Source: Candidatus Opimibacter skivensis (lineage in GTDB: Bacteria > Bacteroidota > Bacteroidia > Chitinophagales > Saprospiraceae). From it: DNA of 64,000 nt. The notes beneath the pieces are model-generated. The model saw nothing but the letters and a program-made list of their open reading frames with translations. It had not been told where the DNA came from and did not search any database. The stretch is from assembly GCA_016721905.1 (NCBI GenBank), contig JADKHH010000001.1, forward strand, positions 186,001 to 250,000, written 5' to 3'. The translations under genes and the position numbers were made by a program. Position 1 is the stretch's first letter, and every line of letters begins with the position of its first letter. Below are positions 37,085-46,922 of this stretch, piece after piece.

Positions 37085-37337
37085 GCACGGCATTGACGGC
37101 TTCGACGGAACGAATCTGGGGAAGGCGGGATTTGACAGCTTGTTCAACACCAGCTTTCATTGTCATGATCGACATAGAGCATGATTCGCAGGCCCCTAAC
37201 CATTTTACCCGCACGATCATCTCATCCGTGACATCTACGACGCTGACATCACCACCATCTACGGCGAGATGTGGCCGGATATCATCGAGTGCCAATTCGA
37301 TCTGATGAAGCAAAAGTGTTTTTTCCTGATCTGACAT
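37077..37337 (-). CDS. NifU-like C-terminal domain protein (Nfu)
   Basis: About 86 residues from the chosen ATG (37337, MSDQEKTL); eleven non-conserved residues further upstream were left out. The small Nfu domain shows HLAVDGGDVSVVDV and the cluster-binding pair in GACESCSMS. It is a scaffold or carrier of [4Fe-4S] clusters in the cytosol. Its stop overlaps the pyrF start, and an Mrp-type carrier lies 50 bases upstream on the same strand. Confidence 0.88.
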   Translation of the reverse strand: MSDQEKTLLLHQIELALDDIRPHLAVDGGDVSVVDVTDEMIVRVKWLGACESCSMSIMTMKAGVEQAVKSRLPQIRSVEAVNAVHV

Positions 37338-37387
37338 TTGACCGGTAAAATTAGGGTTATTTAGGTACAAGTCCTACGATTGACTGA

Positions 37388-38485
37388 TTATCCTTCCTTG
37401 ATCTCTACGATACGAGTCGGAGCGATAGCTTCGTTACGCACCAGCGTTTGTTCATGGAGCTCTTTTGCAAATTGAATAAAGCGTTCCTGCAAACCTCCTG
37501 CATCTTCCTGCAACACAGCAGGACGGCCATTATCACCACATTCCCTTACAGATTGAACAAGCGGAATCTGTGCGAGTAATTTGGTATTGCCCAGATGAGC
37601 GAGCTTAGCGCCCCCTCCACTTCCAAAAAGGAAATATTTGTTATCCGGGAGTTCTGCTGGTGTAAACCATGCCATATTCTCCACAACGCCTAAAATGGGC
37701 ACATTGAGTGAATCAAGCATGAACATATTCATGGCCTTGACAGCATCAACCACGGCCAATTCCTGAGGTGTGGTGACGAGAATAGCCCCGGTCAGAGGGA
37801 CAGTCTGCACGAGAGTCAACTGGATATCCCCTGTGCCTGGGGGAAGATCGATGATCAGATAATCCAGTGCCGGCCAGAGTGTATCTCCGAGGAATTGCTT
37901 GATAATACCCGCTAACCTGGGGCCACGGAGAACAACTGCTTGTTCAGGTTCCACAACGAAGCCAATCGACATGACGGGCATACCATAAGCTTCGAGCGGG
38001 ACTATTTTATGCGTGCCATGCACTACCTGTACTTTAGGTTTCTGGCCTTGTAATCCAAGCATTGTTGGTGCAGATGGGCCATAGAGATCAGCATCTAACA
38101 GACCGGTGCGGAAGCCAAGCTTCTGAAGACCGAGAGCCAGATTGACAGCAATGGTGCTTTTGCCAACACCCCCTTTGCCTGAAGCGACGGCAATGATATT
38201 TTTTACATGGGGTAAAGGGCTTTGTTTACCCGCATCCTGCTCAGCCTTCTGCATATGGATATGAACCTCCGCTGCAGGATAGACTGCAGAAATGGCTTCC
38301 ATACAAGCAAAATTCAAACTTGATTTCTGAGCTTCCGGCAGATCAGCAGTAGCAAGTTTGAACTGCACCTGATTTCCCTGTATCCGCAGTTCTGAAATCA
38401 TACGCCTGCTGATAATATCCTGGCCAGTAGCCGGATCCTTAACAGCACTGAGTGCGGTCACTATTTTGTTATTATCGATTTCCAT
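37388..38485 (-). CDS. Mrp/ApbC-type Fe-S cluster carrier ATPase
   Basis: This 365-residue protein has an N-terminal MIP18/DUF59-like domain (about 1-90, VKDPATGQDIIS) and a deviant Walker A ATPase domain with ASGKGGVGKST (about 102-112), then DLPPGTGD (about 214-221). Mrp family members carry and transfer Fe-S clusters. The CxxC usual in the last third is not obvious: the corresponding stretch reads GVVENMAWFTPAELPDN, where many relatives have ENMS.F.C. The neighbour nfu supports Fe-S metabolism. Confidence 0.88.
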   Translation of the reverse strand: MEIDNNKIVTALSAVKDPATGQDIISRRMISELRIQGNQVQFKLATADLPEAQKSSLNFACMEAISAVYPAAEVHIHMQKAEQDAGKQSPLPHVKNIIAVASGKGGVGKSTIAVNLALGLQKLGFRTGLLDADLYGPSAPTMLGLQGQKPKVQVVHGTHKIVPLEAYGMPVMSIGFVVEPEQAVVLRGPRLAGIIKQFLGDTLWPALDYLIIDLPPGTGDIQLTLVQTVPLTGAILVTTPQELAVVDAVKAMNMFMLDSLNVPILGVVENMAWFTPAELPDNKYFLFGSGGGAKLAHLGNTKLLAQIPLVQSVRECGDNGRPAVLQEDAGGLQERFIQFAKELHEQTLVRNEAIAPTRIVEIKEG

Positions 38486-38535
38486 GATGGTAGGTTCGCT
38501 ATGAATACAATTAACAGCCTTTTAAGTTTACTACT

Positions 38536-38606
38536 TCCGCCCCTTTAACCCCTTCGTCCGTGCGGACTCCGCCCCTGTGTGCTGCGCAACCCCGGGGGAA
38601 AGGGGA
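38536..38606. other. GC-rich structured intergenic element
   Basis: Between the Mrp and redox genes lies a patch with TCCGCCCC twice (38537 and 38568 areas), a perfect short palindrome GTCCG-TG-CGGAC (38556-38567), and outer arms CCCCTTT / AAAGGGG that could close a large hairpin. It is far richer in G+C than the flanking sequence. It may be a repeat-type element; only one copy is seen here. Confidence 0.45.
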
Positions 38607-38640
38607 AACCTCTTGAATTTAACGTATTCTAAAAGCATAA

Positions 38641-39174
38641 TCAAGAAGGTCTGCAGGATAGACAATCTGCCAATTTGATGTAATCCGGCTGGTCAGCGAT
38701 GGACTTGTGTATAAACTTTTCCTTAATTTCTCCTTCGTACAACTGAAATGCGCCTGGCATCTGAAATCCGTCTCCAATCACATGACTGTTGAGTCCATGC
38801 CCCTGAAGTACCCCTTGCTGAAATGTCCGGAGCCATACCTTGAGGCCCATCATCTGTTGCAAGGTTGCCTTGAGCAGGCCAAACTGCTGATAGACCAGGC
38901 CATCAGGGTCGGTCACATAATCTACATCTGACAAATTATACTGCTCAAAGAAGCTTTCTGCCGTGGCGGGATCAGCGAGGTGAACAAGTACCAGATGGGT
39001 ATTTTGCGCCTTGATTTGTTCCCATTTCTTGCCAAGTTCGGTCATAGCTTCCTTGCAGAAAACACATCCGAAATGGCGTAGAAATACGATCAGGACAGGC
39101 CGTTTATAGGACAGATCCCAAAGAGATTCTCCCCGTTGCGTATATATCTGATGTAGAAAACTGAGTTTTTCCAA
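38641..39174 (-). CDS. Peroxiredoxin-like SelL-type redox protein
   Basis: This 177-residue thioredoxin-fold protein has the AhpC/TSA-like segment PVLIVFLRHFGCVFCKEAM, with a CxxC pair (C37 and C40), where SelL-family relatives in other organisms carry selenocysteine or cysteine. The remaining body (YVTDPDGLVYQQFGL, GDGFQMPGAF) fits the PRXL2/SelL group. It is cytosolic with no signal. It probably reduces peroxides or disulfides; the substrate is unknown. It is read in the same direction as mdh, 12 bases after it. Confidence 0.82.
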   Translation of the reverse strand: MEKLSFLHQIYTQRGESLWDLSYKRPVLIVFLRHFGCVFCKEAMTELGKKWEQIKAQNTHLVLVHLADPATAESFFEQYNLSDVDYVTDPDGLVYQQFGLLKATLQQMMGLKVWLRTFQQGVLQGHGLNSHVIGDGFQMPGAFQLYEGEIKEKFIHKSIADQPDYIKLADCLSCRPS

Positions 39175-39186
39175 TAGCGTTTAGTA

Positions 39187-40122
39187 TCAGCTTAAGCCCA
39201 TTTTGTCGTAGGCACTCATGACTTCCTTTACATGACCTGCAGATTCATGTAACAGAGCCATTTCATCAGCAGTAAGGTCTAATTCAATTACTGATTCGAC
39301 ACCATTCTTTCCGAGTTTGACCGGCACTCCCAGGTAAACATCTTTAAGGCCATATTGACCTTCCAGTTTGATACAACATGGGAGTATTCGCTTCTCATCC
39401 TTAAGGATAGCAGCCACCATTTGTGCTGCAGCCGCACCAGGAGCATACCATGCTGATGTTCCCATCAATTGGACCAACTCACCACCGCCTTTCTTGGTGC
39501 GGTCTACAATAGCATCTAAAGTTGCTGTGTCAATCATTTCAGTAACAGGAATACCTGAAACTGTTGTATAGCGAGGCAGAGGCACCATCGTATCACCATG
39601 GCCACCGAGAAGCATAGCCTGGATGTCCCTTGGTGAAACATCAAGTGCTTCGGCCAGGAATGCACGGTAACGAGCTGTGTCCAGGACACCTGCCATACCA
39701 ATCACCTTGGTGGAAGGATGGCCTGATACCACGTGAGCAGCATAAGTCATGACATCCAGCGGGTTGGAAACCACGATCAGGATAGCATTTGGACTGTGGG
39801 CAAGGAGTGATTTTGTCACCGAGGAGACAATTTTGGCATTCGTGGAGATCAGGTCATCCCTGCTCATCCCCGGTTTCCGGGGTACGCCAGCCGTAATCAC
39901 AGCGATATCAGAGCCCGCTGTGAGCGCATAATCTCCTGTGCCTGTAATTCGTGTGGAATAGTCGTCAATGGGAGCCTGCTGCCAGGTATCGAGTGCTTTA
40001 CCCTTTGCCATATCGGCCATCAGGTCGAGCAGAACTATTTCATTCACAATGTTTTGATGGGCTAAAACATTAGCCACTGTAGCGCCGACATTGCCGGATC
40101 CTACAACTGTTACTTTTGACAT
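39187..40122 (-). CDS. mdh: Malate dehydrogenase
   Basis: This 311-residue LDH-like malate dehydrogenase has the NAD-binding VVGSGNVGATVA at the N-terminus, ITAGVPRKPGMSRDDLISTN (active loop with substrate arginines, about 76-95), VSNPLDVMTY (about 118-127) and the catalytic histidine in GGHGDTMVPL (about 173-182). It oxidises malate to oxaloacetate in the TCA cycle. It has a divergent promoter shared with the metalloprotease gene. SucC at 59.3 kb is another TCA enzyme, but not linked. Confidence 0.94.
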   Translation of the reverse strand: MSKVTVVGSGNVGATVANVLAHQNIVNEIVLLDLMADMAKGKALDTWQQAPIDDYSTRITGTGDYALTAGSDIAVITAGVPRKPGMSRDDLISTNAKIVSSVTKSLLAHSPNAILIVVSNPLDVMTYAAHVVSGHPSTKVIGMAGVLDTARYRAFLAEALDVSPRDIQAMLLGGHGDTMVPLPRYTTVSGIPVTEMIDTATLDAIVDRTKKGGGELVQLMGTSAWYAPGAAAAQMVAAILKDEKRILPCCIKLEGQYGLKDVYLGVPVKLGKNGVESVIELDLTADEMALLHESAGHVKEVMSAYDKMGLS

Positions 40123-40162
40123 ATGTTTAGATTGAATTATTCGTAAAATGATTATATGTCGG

Positions 40163-40170
40163 CAAAACTA
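40163..40170 (-). promoter_or_regulatory. Bacteroidota -7 box for mdh (TAGTTTTG, minus strand)
   Basis: On the minus strand TAGTTTTG matches TAnnTTTG exactly. The predicted start point is about 35 bases before the mdh ATG. No clean TTG -33 element is visible at 17-20 bases. Confidence 0.5.
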
Positions 40171-40194
40171 AGAAGATTTAACCATCCTTTGGAA

Positions 40195-40223
40195 TTTGAT
40201 GCCCCATTTGATTGTTATCTTTG
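40195..40223 (+). promoter_or_regulatory. Promoter for the M43 metalloprotease (TTTG-17-TATCTTTG)
   Basis: TTTG at 40195-40198 is followed after 17 bases by TATCTTTG at 40216-40223, a full match to the Bacteroidota -33/-7 pattern. The start point near 40229 is 15 bases before the ATG at 40244. This rules out the earlier ATG at 40196, which lies inside the promoter. Confidence 0.72.
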
Positions 40224-40243
40224 CGTACACAAAACAGACCCTT

Positions 40244-41749
40244 ATGTTAAGATCCTTTCTGGCCCTGACGGGCCTTTTCATTAGTTCTTTTCTTTCTGCC
40301 CAATACTGCAGTACTCCTCAGGAACCATTGCTGGAGCGCACCGATGCCAATAAGAAAGCCATGGTGCCCGTGCAGCGGGGGGTACAGAAGTACATTCCGG
40401 TTACATTTCACCTGGTAGCCAGTTCAGCTGGTGCCGGGCGTATTACGGAAGAGAATATATTACTCCAGGTTGCCAGTATCAATGCATCATATGCTGACCA
40501 GGAGGCTAAATTCTATATAGATCGTTTTAACTACTTCGATAACGACGCGGTCTATAACACACCGGGTTCAAACGCGGCCAGGACACAAATGAGACTGCGA
40601 AAGGATAATAATTCAATCAATGTATTTATCGTCAATAGTATCGAAAGCACAGGTCCTGGAACTACGCTGGCGTATTATGATCCACAGGAGGATTGGCTCG
40701 TTTCCAGGAAAGGAGAGATCAATGGTGCTTCTTCTACCCTGGCGCACGAGGTAGGCCACTTCTTTAGCCTCGCACATCCATTTTCCGGCTGGGATTGCAA
40801 TCCATTTACCCTTGATTCTTATACCAATCCGGTCGATGTCGACTTTACACTTCCATGCGAAGGTGGTGGCGGATCAGTCCTGATAGAATTACACGACCGC
40901 TCCAATTGCCTCACGGCGGGTGACAGAATCTGTGATACACCGGAAGACTATAATCTCGGCCTTTTCTACCAGAACGATTGCAGCGAGAATACTACTATCA
41001 TGGATAAAAATGGTGAAATCATCAAGCCGATGACCAATAATTTCATGAGCTATTACAGAGAGTGTGCAGTCTATGCCTTCACGCCAACGCAGAAAAATCT
41101 CATCAACACAGACTTCTTTACTTTCCAGCGCGCCTATATCCGCACAGGTGTTATCCCCAATACAACACCTGTAGTTGATCCGGTAGCCTACATTACTCCT
41201 ATAAATGGAGAGGAGTCAAACGGACTGACGAACATATTACTGGATTGGGATGATACCCCGGGTGCTAATAAATATGTCGTGATGTATGCCCGTAATTCAT
41301 CTTTCACATTGAATCCGGTTAAAGAAATAGTGACTGCTTCAGAGTACGTGATCACAGAGACTTTAAATGAGAATATCAATTACTACTGGAGAGTGTGGCC
41401 TTATAATGAATCCATGACAGGAGCCGGCTATAGTGTTACACAAACTTTTAAGGCTGGCCTGGGTGTAGGCATCAATGAGATCAGAGAGATCAGTGGGTAT
41501 AGTCTCAGTCCTAATCCAGTAGCCGGTGGTGTGGAAGCCATGCTTACTCTTTCATCTACGAAGGATTTCACTGCCAGCCTGGAGATCACTGATGCTTCAG
41601 GACATGCCCTGGTAACAGAAAAAATACTTATTCCATCAGGTTATTCCCAGCACCCTTTGCAGACGACAGATCTTCCTGCAGGATTATATTTTGTGATCAT
41701 GCATTCAGAGAAAGGAAACCTGGTAGAACGTCTCTTAATCCTGGATTAA
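40244..41749 (+). CDS. Secreted M43-type (pappalysin-like) metalloprotease with T9SS sorting domain
   Basis: From ATG 40244 the protein has ~501 residues: a signal peptide (cut after SFLSAQ), a metzincin protease domain with HEVGHFFSLAHPF (zinc site, about 168-180) and a Met-turn NNFMSYYRE, and then a fibronectin-type III-like domain (about 325-410, LDWDDTPGANKYVVMYA). The last ~80 residues form a type A T9SS sorting domain (YSLSPNPVAGG ... DLPAGLYFVIM). It is therefore exported by the type IX system and secreted or attached outside, where it digests protein. The third zinc histidine is separated as in the pappalysin pattern. Confidence 0.88.
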   Translation: MLRSFLALTGLFISSFLSAQYCSTPQEPLLERTDANKKAMVPVQRGVQKYIPVTFHLVASSAGAGRITEENILLQVASINASYADQEAKFYIDRFNYFDNDAVYNTPGSNAARTQMRLRKDNNSINVFIVNSIESTGPGTTLAYYDPQEDWLVSRKGEINGASSTLAHEVGHFFSLAHPFSGWDCNPFTLDSYTNPVDVDFTLPCEGGGGSVLIELHDRSNCLTAGDRICDTPEDYNLGLFYQNDCSENTTIMDKNGEIIKPMTNNFMSYYRECAVYAFTPTQKNLINTDFFTFQRAYIRTGVIPNTTPVVDPVAYITPINGEESNGLTNILLDWDDTPGANKYVVMYARNSSFTLNPVKEIVTASEYVITETLNENINYYWRVWPYNESMTGAGYSVTQTFKAGLGVGINEIREISGYSLSPNPVAGGVEAMLTLSSTKDFTASLEITDASGHALVTEKILIPSGYSQHPLQTTDLPAGLYFVIMHSEKGNLVERLLILD

Positions 41750-41784
41750 AAATACCATAACGGTCAATATCGTAATTGATCAGT

Positions 41785-41826
41785 AAAGCCCATCATTCAG
41801 TGAAAAAGAATGATGGGCTTTTTTTA
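41785..41826 (+). terminator. Rho-independent terminator
   Basis: A 14-bp perfect stem (AAAGCCCATCATTC at 41785-41798 and its complement at 41808-41821) with a 9-base loop is followed by a run of T. It lies 36 bases after the metalloprotease stop and ends that transcript before the DUF1295 gene. Confidence 0.93.
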
Positions 41827-41897
41827 TTCTTTAGTGTGATTACAGATACATTTCGGCGGATTTATTTAGCTTTCCTGCCTGAATCAAAACAAAACGC

Positions 41898-42818
41898 ATG
41901 ATCAAGACGAGTATCATTCTCATCCTTACGTTTATCGTCGTTCCTATCGCCACTTACTATCTGGATGATCCTCTTACACCGGAGCAGTCCGGAATACTTT
42001 GGAACTGCATCTATATCTGCCTGGGCGTTGCCACCTATTGCTTTATCGTCAGCCAGCTGACCGGTAATTGTAGTCAGGTAGATAAATTGTGGAGTATTAT
42101 ACCTCTGGTCTATGCATGGTATATTGCTGTCGGGGGTGGTATGGATACACGATTGGTGCTGATGGCTGTACTCGTTACCTTTTGGGGCATTCGACTCACC
42201 TACAACTTTTCAAGGCGTGGGGCTTATAGTTGGAAATTCTGGACCGGAGAGGAAGACTACCGATGGGAGGTACTGCGCCAGAAACCGGAGCTCAAAGGCA
42301 AAGTCAGATGGTTTTTCTTTAACCTCTTCTTTATCTCTTTTTATCAGCAAGGATTGCTGTTACTCATCACACTGCCAACGTTGATAGCGTTGCGTGGCAC
42401 TGATACTCCACTTGGTTTATTAGATTACCTGGCTACCGCGTTGTTTATCTTCTTTCTCGTGATAGAAACAATAGCGGACCAGCAGCAATGGAATTACCAG
42501 CAGGAAAAACACAAAAAGATCAAGGCAGGTGAGAAACTGACTGGGATTTATGCATTAGGCTTTACGCATACCGGTCTATGGAGATGGATACGACATCCTA
42601 ATTACATGGCTGAACAAGCCATCTGGATTACCTTCTATTTGTTTAGTGTCGCCGCTACGGGTTCGTGGTTAAACTGGTCGATTGCAGGATGTCTGCTACT
42701 GCTCGTGTTGTTTCAAGGTAGTTCAGACTTCAGTGAATCGATCTCAGCAGAGAAGTATCCGGAGTATAAAGCTTATCAGGAGAAGACGGGGAGGTTTTTG
42801 CCGAAGTATATTATGTAA
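41898..42818 (+). CDS. DUF1295 membrane protein (steroid 5-alpha-reductase-like)
   Basis: This 306-residue polytopic membrane protein has about eight hydrophobic segments. The C-terminal signature GLWRWIRHPNYMAEQAIW (about 230-247) and the tail FSESISAEKYPEYKAYQEKT are typical of the DUF1295/3-oxo-5-alpha-steroid 4-dehydrogenase group related to isoprenylcysteine methyltransferases. NADPH-dependent lipid reduction is the family-level guess, and the substrate is unknown. It stands alone after a strong terminator. Confidence 0.87.
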   Translation: MIKTSIILILTFIVVPIATYYLDDPLTPEQSGILWNCIYICLGVATYCFIVSQLTGNCSQVDKLWSIIPLVYAWYIAVGGGMDTRLVLMAVLVTFWGIRLTYNFSRRGAYSWKFWTGEEDYRWEVLRQKPELKGKVRWFFFNLFFISFYQQGLLLLITLPTLIALRGTDTPLGLLDYLATALFIFFLVIETIADQQQWNYQQEKHKKIKAGEKLTGIYALGFTHTGLWRWIRHPNYMAEQAIWITFYLFSVAATGSWLNWSIAGCLLLLVLFQGSSDFSESISAEKYPEYKAYQEKTGRFLPKYIM

Positions 42819-42839
42819 AATTTACAGCAGAAATAAACA

Positions 42840-45800
42840 TCAAGGCCTCGTTTCAAATTTCAGCCGAACATTCCCTGCTGTTGCTCGGTCATCAACAAAT
42901 CAATAATCTCAACTTGTGTTTTTACATGTTGCACGTGGGCCATAGTATTCAAAGGATTCTTTGGCAAGGGTCATCCCTTTTGAAATGTGTTGACCTTTCC
43001 GCTTACTTCCAGCTGCAGTAGCCCTCCCTACCCCATTATCCTCGATCTCAAAATGCATAGCCATTTGGTAGCTTTATCACGCGAATATGGAGTTGAAGAT
43101 TTTCCTTCTTTGGAGCCAGTCCATGCCAGATAGCGTTCTCTACATACGGCTGAATAAAAAGTAGTGGTACTCGTATATTATCCGGGTCAATTCCGGATCA
43201 TAAATGCACCTCAAGTTGAATGGGTTCCGGCATCCGTAATGATTCCAACTCGACGTACAATCTTGAGACGTTGATTTCTTCCGACAGGCTTACATCTGGC
43301 TCAGAGGTGTAATCCAGGGTATACCTGATGAGTTTAGCAAATTGCGACAGATAATAGGAGGCTTTTCCCTTCTCCTCCTTCAGGATATACCGATTGATAG
43401 AATTGAGGCAATTGAATATAAAATGCGGATTCAATCGTGAACGAAGAGCTTGTAACTCCAATGTGGATAGCCTACGATCCAAATCCAATCTAGCCTTTTT
43501 TCTTTGAAACTGCCACCTTACCAAAAGCCACATAGCAACTAGGCCAATAAGCACCAGAAAAACACGAAATATATTGGTCTCCCAGAAGAATGGAAATACT
43601 TGAATCCGAATAACTTTATCTTCAAGATATAAATCACTACCAATTCCTCCAAGGCGAAACTGAATATCGTGCTTTCCAGGGGATAGATTTTCACGACCAC
43701 GCCATCGACCCCGATAGTTCTCCATGTGGTATCCTTGCCGGTCAGATGCCTATAACTGTATTGCAGGGGCCCCGAATCTTCATAAAGCAATACATGACAA
43801 TTGAATCCGAATCTTCCTCTCTTTTCCACGAATTTCCAGGATTGACTTCGTTGGCCAATGCCACAGACTATCTCCACTTTCAATCATTTCGATTATCAAT
43901 CTCGCATTACCAGATCTTGTAAGTAATGCTGATGGTCTGCACGCCATGATTTGCTGGTCATGCATAAAATAGAGCTGGTCTGTTTCCGGATCGTACGTCA
44001 GGGCTTTTCTGGAATGATGAAGAAATGCCCCACTCCCATATGGATAACTACGAATAAGGTAATCATCAACCGAAATGGATGCCAAACCTGACGGTGTCAT
44101 GATCCAAATGTGGCGACCAACCAAAACCATCTGGGTAATCACCAGATCAGGTAACCTTTCTTTGAGTGCAAACCGTGTATAGGTGCGGCTTTCAGGATCA
44201 TAGCGGACGAGGCCATTCCGGGCCAGCGAAAACCATAGCACCTTGTGGAAGGTGTCTATCACCCTGTTGCCCACATTATTAAGGTTGAAAAGCTCCCGGA
44301 AATTTTGTTCGCAATAATCAATCTGCCCTATTGACTTCCTATACCTGCAATAGCCCTGATGTGAAATCCATAAATCACCATTCCAATCCTCCGTCATTTG
44401 CGTAGGTGTCCTGATTTTAACACTTAAATCCTTGTTTAGTGGAATAGGTATAAATTTTCTGATACCAGGATCATATTTCTCGAGTGTACTATTGTTTTGA
44501 AGTGTGTAAAGAGTTCTATCTATACTAGATTGGAAGGCGAACCAGCTAAAATTCTTTGGAATTTTAACCCAAGGCTCAATTGACTGATATTGCCAGGTCA
44601 GCGTGTTGAGCCAAATACGTGGGCCATTGGTGCAGATGAGGATGGAATCCTTTCCAAACGTAGTAAAGTGTAAAATGGAAGAAGTATACGTGGGGTCAGG
44701 TGAGATGAAGGGTATTTGTTTTACCAACGCCAGGCTCGTCTTATCATAGAACTTCATTTCCAGTCCTTCGGCTGTGCCTGTGACCAGATAGGGCCCTGAT
44801 ATGGAAAACTGGACATGTGACTTGTCTGGCAGCTGCACATCAAATGCAGGAGCAGATTTTCGAATACGGTTCAACTGATCACGTTGCTTGTACACACCAT
44901 TATGCGTACCAAGCCATAATCGTTGATCCGCATCTACTAACATGGTGATAGGCAGGACACCCGTGTCTTGTGGCTTGTTGAGTGCCATCCGGTGCCCTGA
45001 TCTATCGATGATCAGGTCCATGGTCCCCTTTCCGGGCAGTAAGAGATAATAAAGTGAATCACAAATCGCATACAATTGTGTATTCCAACGAAGACGATCC
45101 AGTGTTTCCATATCAATGGATAAACTGAAATTTACATCCCGCACGGTATGGTAATACATCAATGTGCTTTGATGCCTGCTAAAGAAGAGATATTCAAAAG
45201 GACTCAGTTCAAAAACATTGATACTACGATCACTGATAAAAGCGTCTAACGCAGGATAGATTCCAGGGTACAGCGGTGTAGTTAATTTCTTAAGCGGATT
45301 ATACGTTGACAAGCCATGATTTCCAGCAATGACAAACTGACCGTCAGGCATGGGTATCATCACCCGTCCGAAAGAGGAAGAAATACCCATAGGCTGGATC
45401 GAATCCAGATGGATATACTCATATTTTTTTGAAAACCGGGAATCAACGTGCAGGAATCCGGATCTGGATAGCAAGATTAATCCGTCATGTCCATCACCGC
45501 AGACATCTGTCATACTATTGGCCAGATAGGCTGGAATAGAAGGCCCGCCAGATAAAAAGATACTTGTATCTTTTTCCGTATTGCAGTCATGGATAAAAGA
45601 ACCTCCCGGCGTAAGGCAAATTACTTTTTCATCTACATATTCAATTTGCTGGATAGTGTTGTCTGGAAGGCTGTTGAAGGAACCATCAGAAAGAAAATGG
45701 CGCGACGTTATCCCGTTGTACCGAAACAGGCCGGCAGGTGTCCCGATCCAAAGATACCCCCGATGGTCCTGGACGATTCCGGCAATCGGTGTAGATGGAA

Positions 45801-45908
45801 TACCCGTGTTATTGATAACCGCTCATAATCGAGGTCATTAAACTGAGCGCTGCCCAAAGTGGAATATAGCATGAGCAGCACTAAATATTTCACCCTGCGT
45901 TTCGACAT
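42840..45908 (-). CDS. LytS-type sensor histidine kinase with beta-propeller sensor, broken by multiple frameshifts
   Basis: Pieces in different frames assemble into one protein of about 1020 residues. They are a signal peptide (MSKRRVKYLVLLMLYST, start chosen at 45908), a two-component-regulator propeller (GYLWIGTPAGLF and later LWLGTHNGVY, 45.8-43.9 kb), a Y_Y_Y domain (NLSPGKHDIQFRLGG), one membrane helix, a His_kinase domain (LNPHFIFNCLNSINRYI) and an HATPase domain (LLFIQPYVENAIWHGL, EIEDNGVGRA). Frame changes are near 45804 (CCC run), 43787, 43728, 43190, 43051 (AAAA run) and 42900-42935. It sits downstream of its LytTR regulator. Six or more shifts in one gene mean either consensus errors or a decayed gene; nearby evidence favours errors. 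Confidence 0.75.
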
Positions 45909-45982
45909 ATATAGCCAACCGGACTTTCTCAAAAAGGAATAACGTGGAGACCTTCTTCGCAGAGCAGGCGAAAAGAAGCGTT

Positions 45983-46723
45983 TCACTGAATGGTAATATT
46001 TAGATACCTATCCAACTCAGTCAGGAATTCATCTTTCCGCGTTCGGGAGATGGGCAGGAAGACTTCATTGATCTTTACCTGACCTCCGTCACTTTTTGAA
46101 TACAACTGTACATGTTCGAGATTGATCAGGTAAGAATTATGAATCCTGAAAAATCCGCAGGGCAGGAGGACAGGTTCAAAATCCTTGAGTGTGCGGGAGG
46201 CCACTACTTTCTTGCCGCTCGCCAGGTGAAACGAAGTATAGCTGTTATCGGCTTCGCAATACAGGATATCATTTACGTTCTGGATCAACATACCATCACT
46301 GTTGACAATTGCAATTTTACGAGTGGTGCTTCCTTCTCTTTTATACCTGGCTGCATCTGCCTTTTTCTTTTCTTCTAACACACGATTCATCGTCCCCACC
46401 ATGTCCTCTGCTGCGATGGGTTTCATCACATAATCGATCGCGCCATACCGCATAGCCTTAATGGCGAAATTATCATATGCTGTCGTGAAAATAACCTTGA
46501 ACGAGAAGGGCATCAATCGGTCCAGCACATCAAACCCATTCAAGACGGGCATATTGATATCCAGGAATACCAGATCAGGGGACTGAGCCTGGATAAAGGA
46601 AATCGCCTGGACTGGATCGGTAAAAGTCCCCAACAGTTGTATATCCGGATAATGTGTGCTCAATAAAGATTCGAGCACCTCAATACAAAACTTTTCGTCA
46701 TCGATGATTACCGTTTTGATCAT
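45983..46723 (-). CDS. LytTR-family response regulator
   Basis: This 246-residue protein has a receiver domain with VIIDDE (acid pocket), phospho-acceptor D55 (FLDINMP) and KPIAAED (conserved Lys near 105), then a LytTR DNA-binding domain (about 140-240, ILYCEADNSYTSFHL, FFRIHNSYLINLEHV). It pairs with the LytS-type kinase encoded 75 bases downstream on the same strand. It is one of the few longer genes in this half of the window with no frameshift. Targets are unknown; the adjacent surface-protein gene is a candidate. Confidence 0.92.
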   Translation of the reverse strand: MIKTVIIDDEKFCIEVLESLLSTHYPDIQLLGTFTDPVQAISFIQAQSPDLVFLDINMPVLNGFDVLDRLMPFSFKVIFTTAYDNFAIKAMRYGAIDYVMKPIAAEDMVGTMNRVLEEKKKADAARYKREGSTTRKIAIVNSDGMLIQNVNDILYCEADNSYTSFHLASGKKVVASRTLKDFEPVLLPCGFFRIHNSYLINLEHVQLYSKSDGGQVKINEVFLPISRTRKDEFLTELDRYLNITIQ

Positions 46724-46922
46724 GCACGTTTGTGTTTGGCCATATCCGAATACCTTGACTTTTTACAGACAAAAATTGTGTCTTATAGCTTTAGCATGAA
46801 CAAGATACTTTTTCCCTTGAATCCTTTAGTACACTTGAACTGAATTCCTCATAGTAACCTGATAGCGTTAGTTTCAAACGATGTGGTGGCTTCGTATTGG
46901 TTTGGGGTCTTTGGAGTGCAGA

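Noticed and set aside
37085..37150. N-terminal extension of PyrF
   Set aside because: The additional residues overlap the nfu coding sequence in another frame and are not conserved; the ATG at 37084 overlaps the nfu stop as expected for coupled genes.
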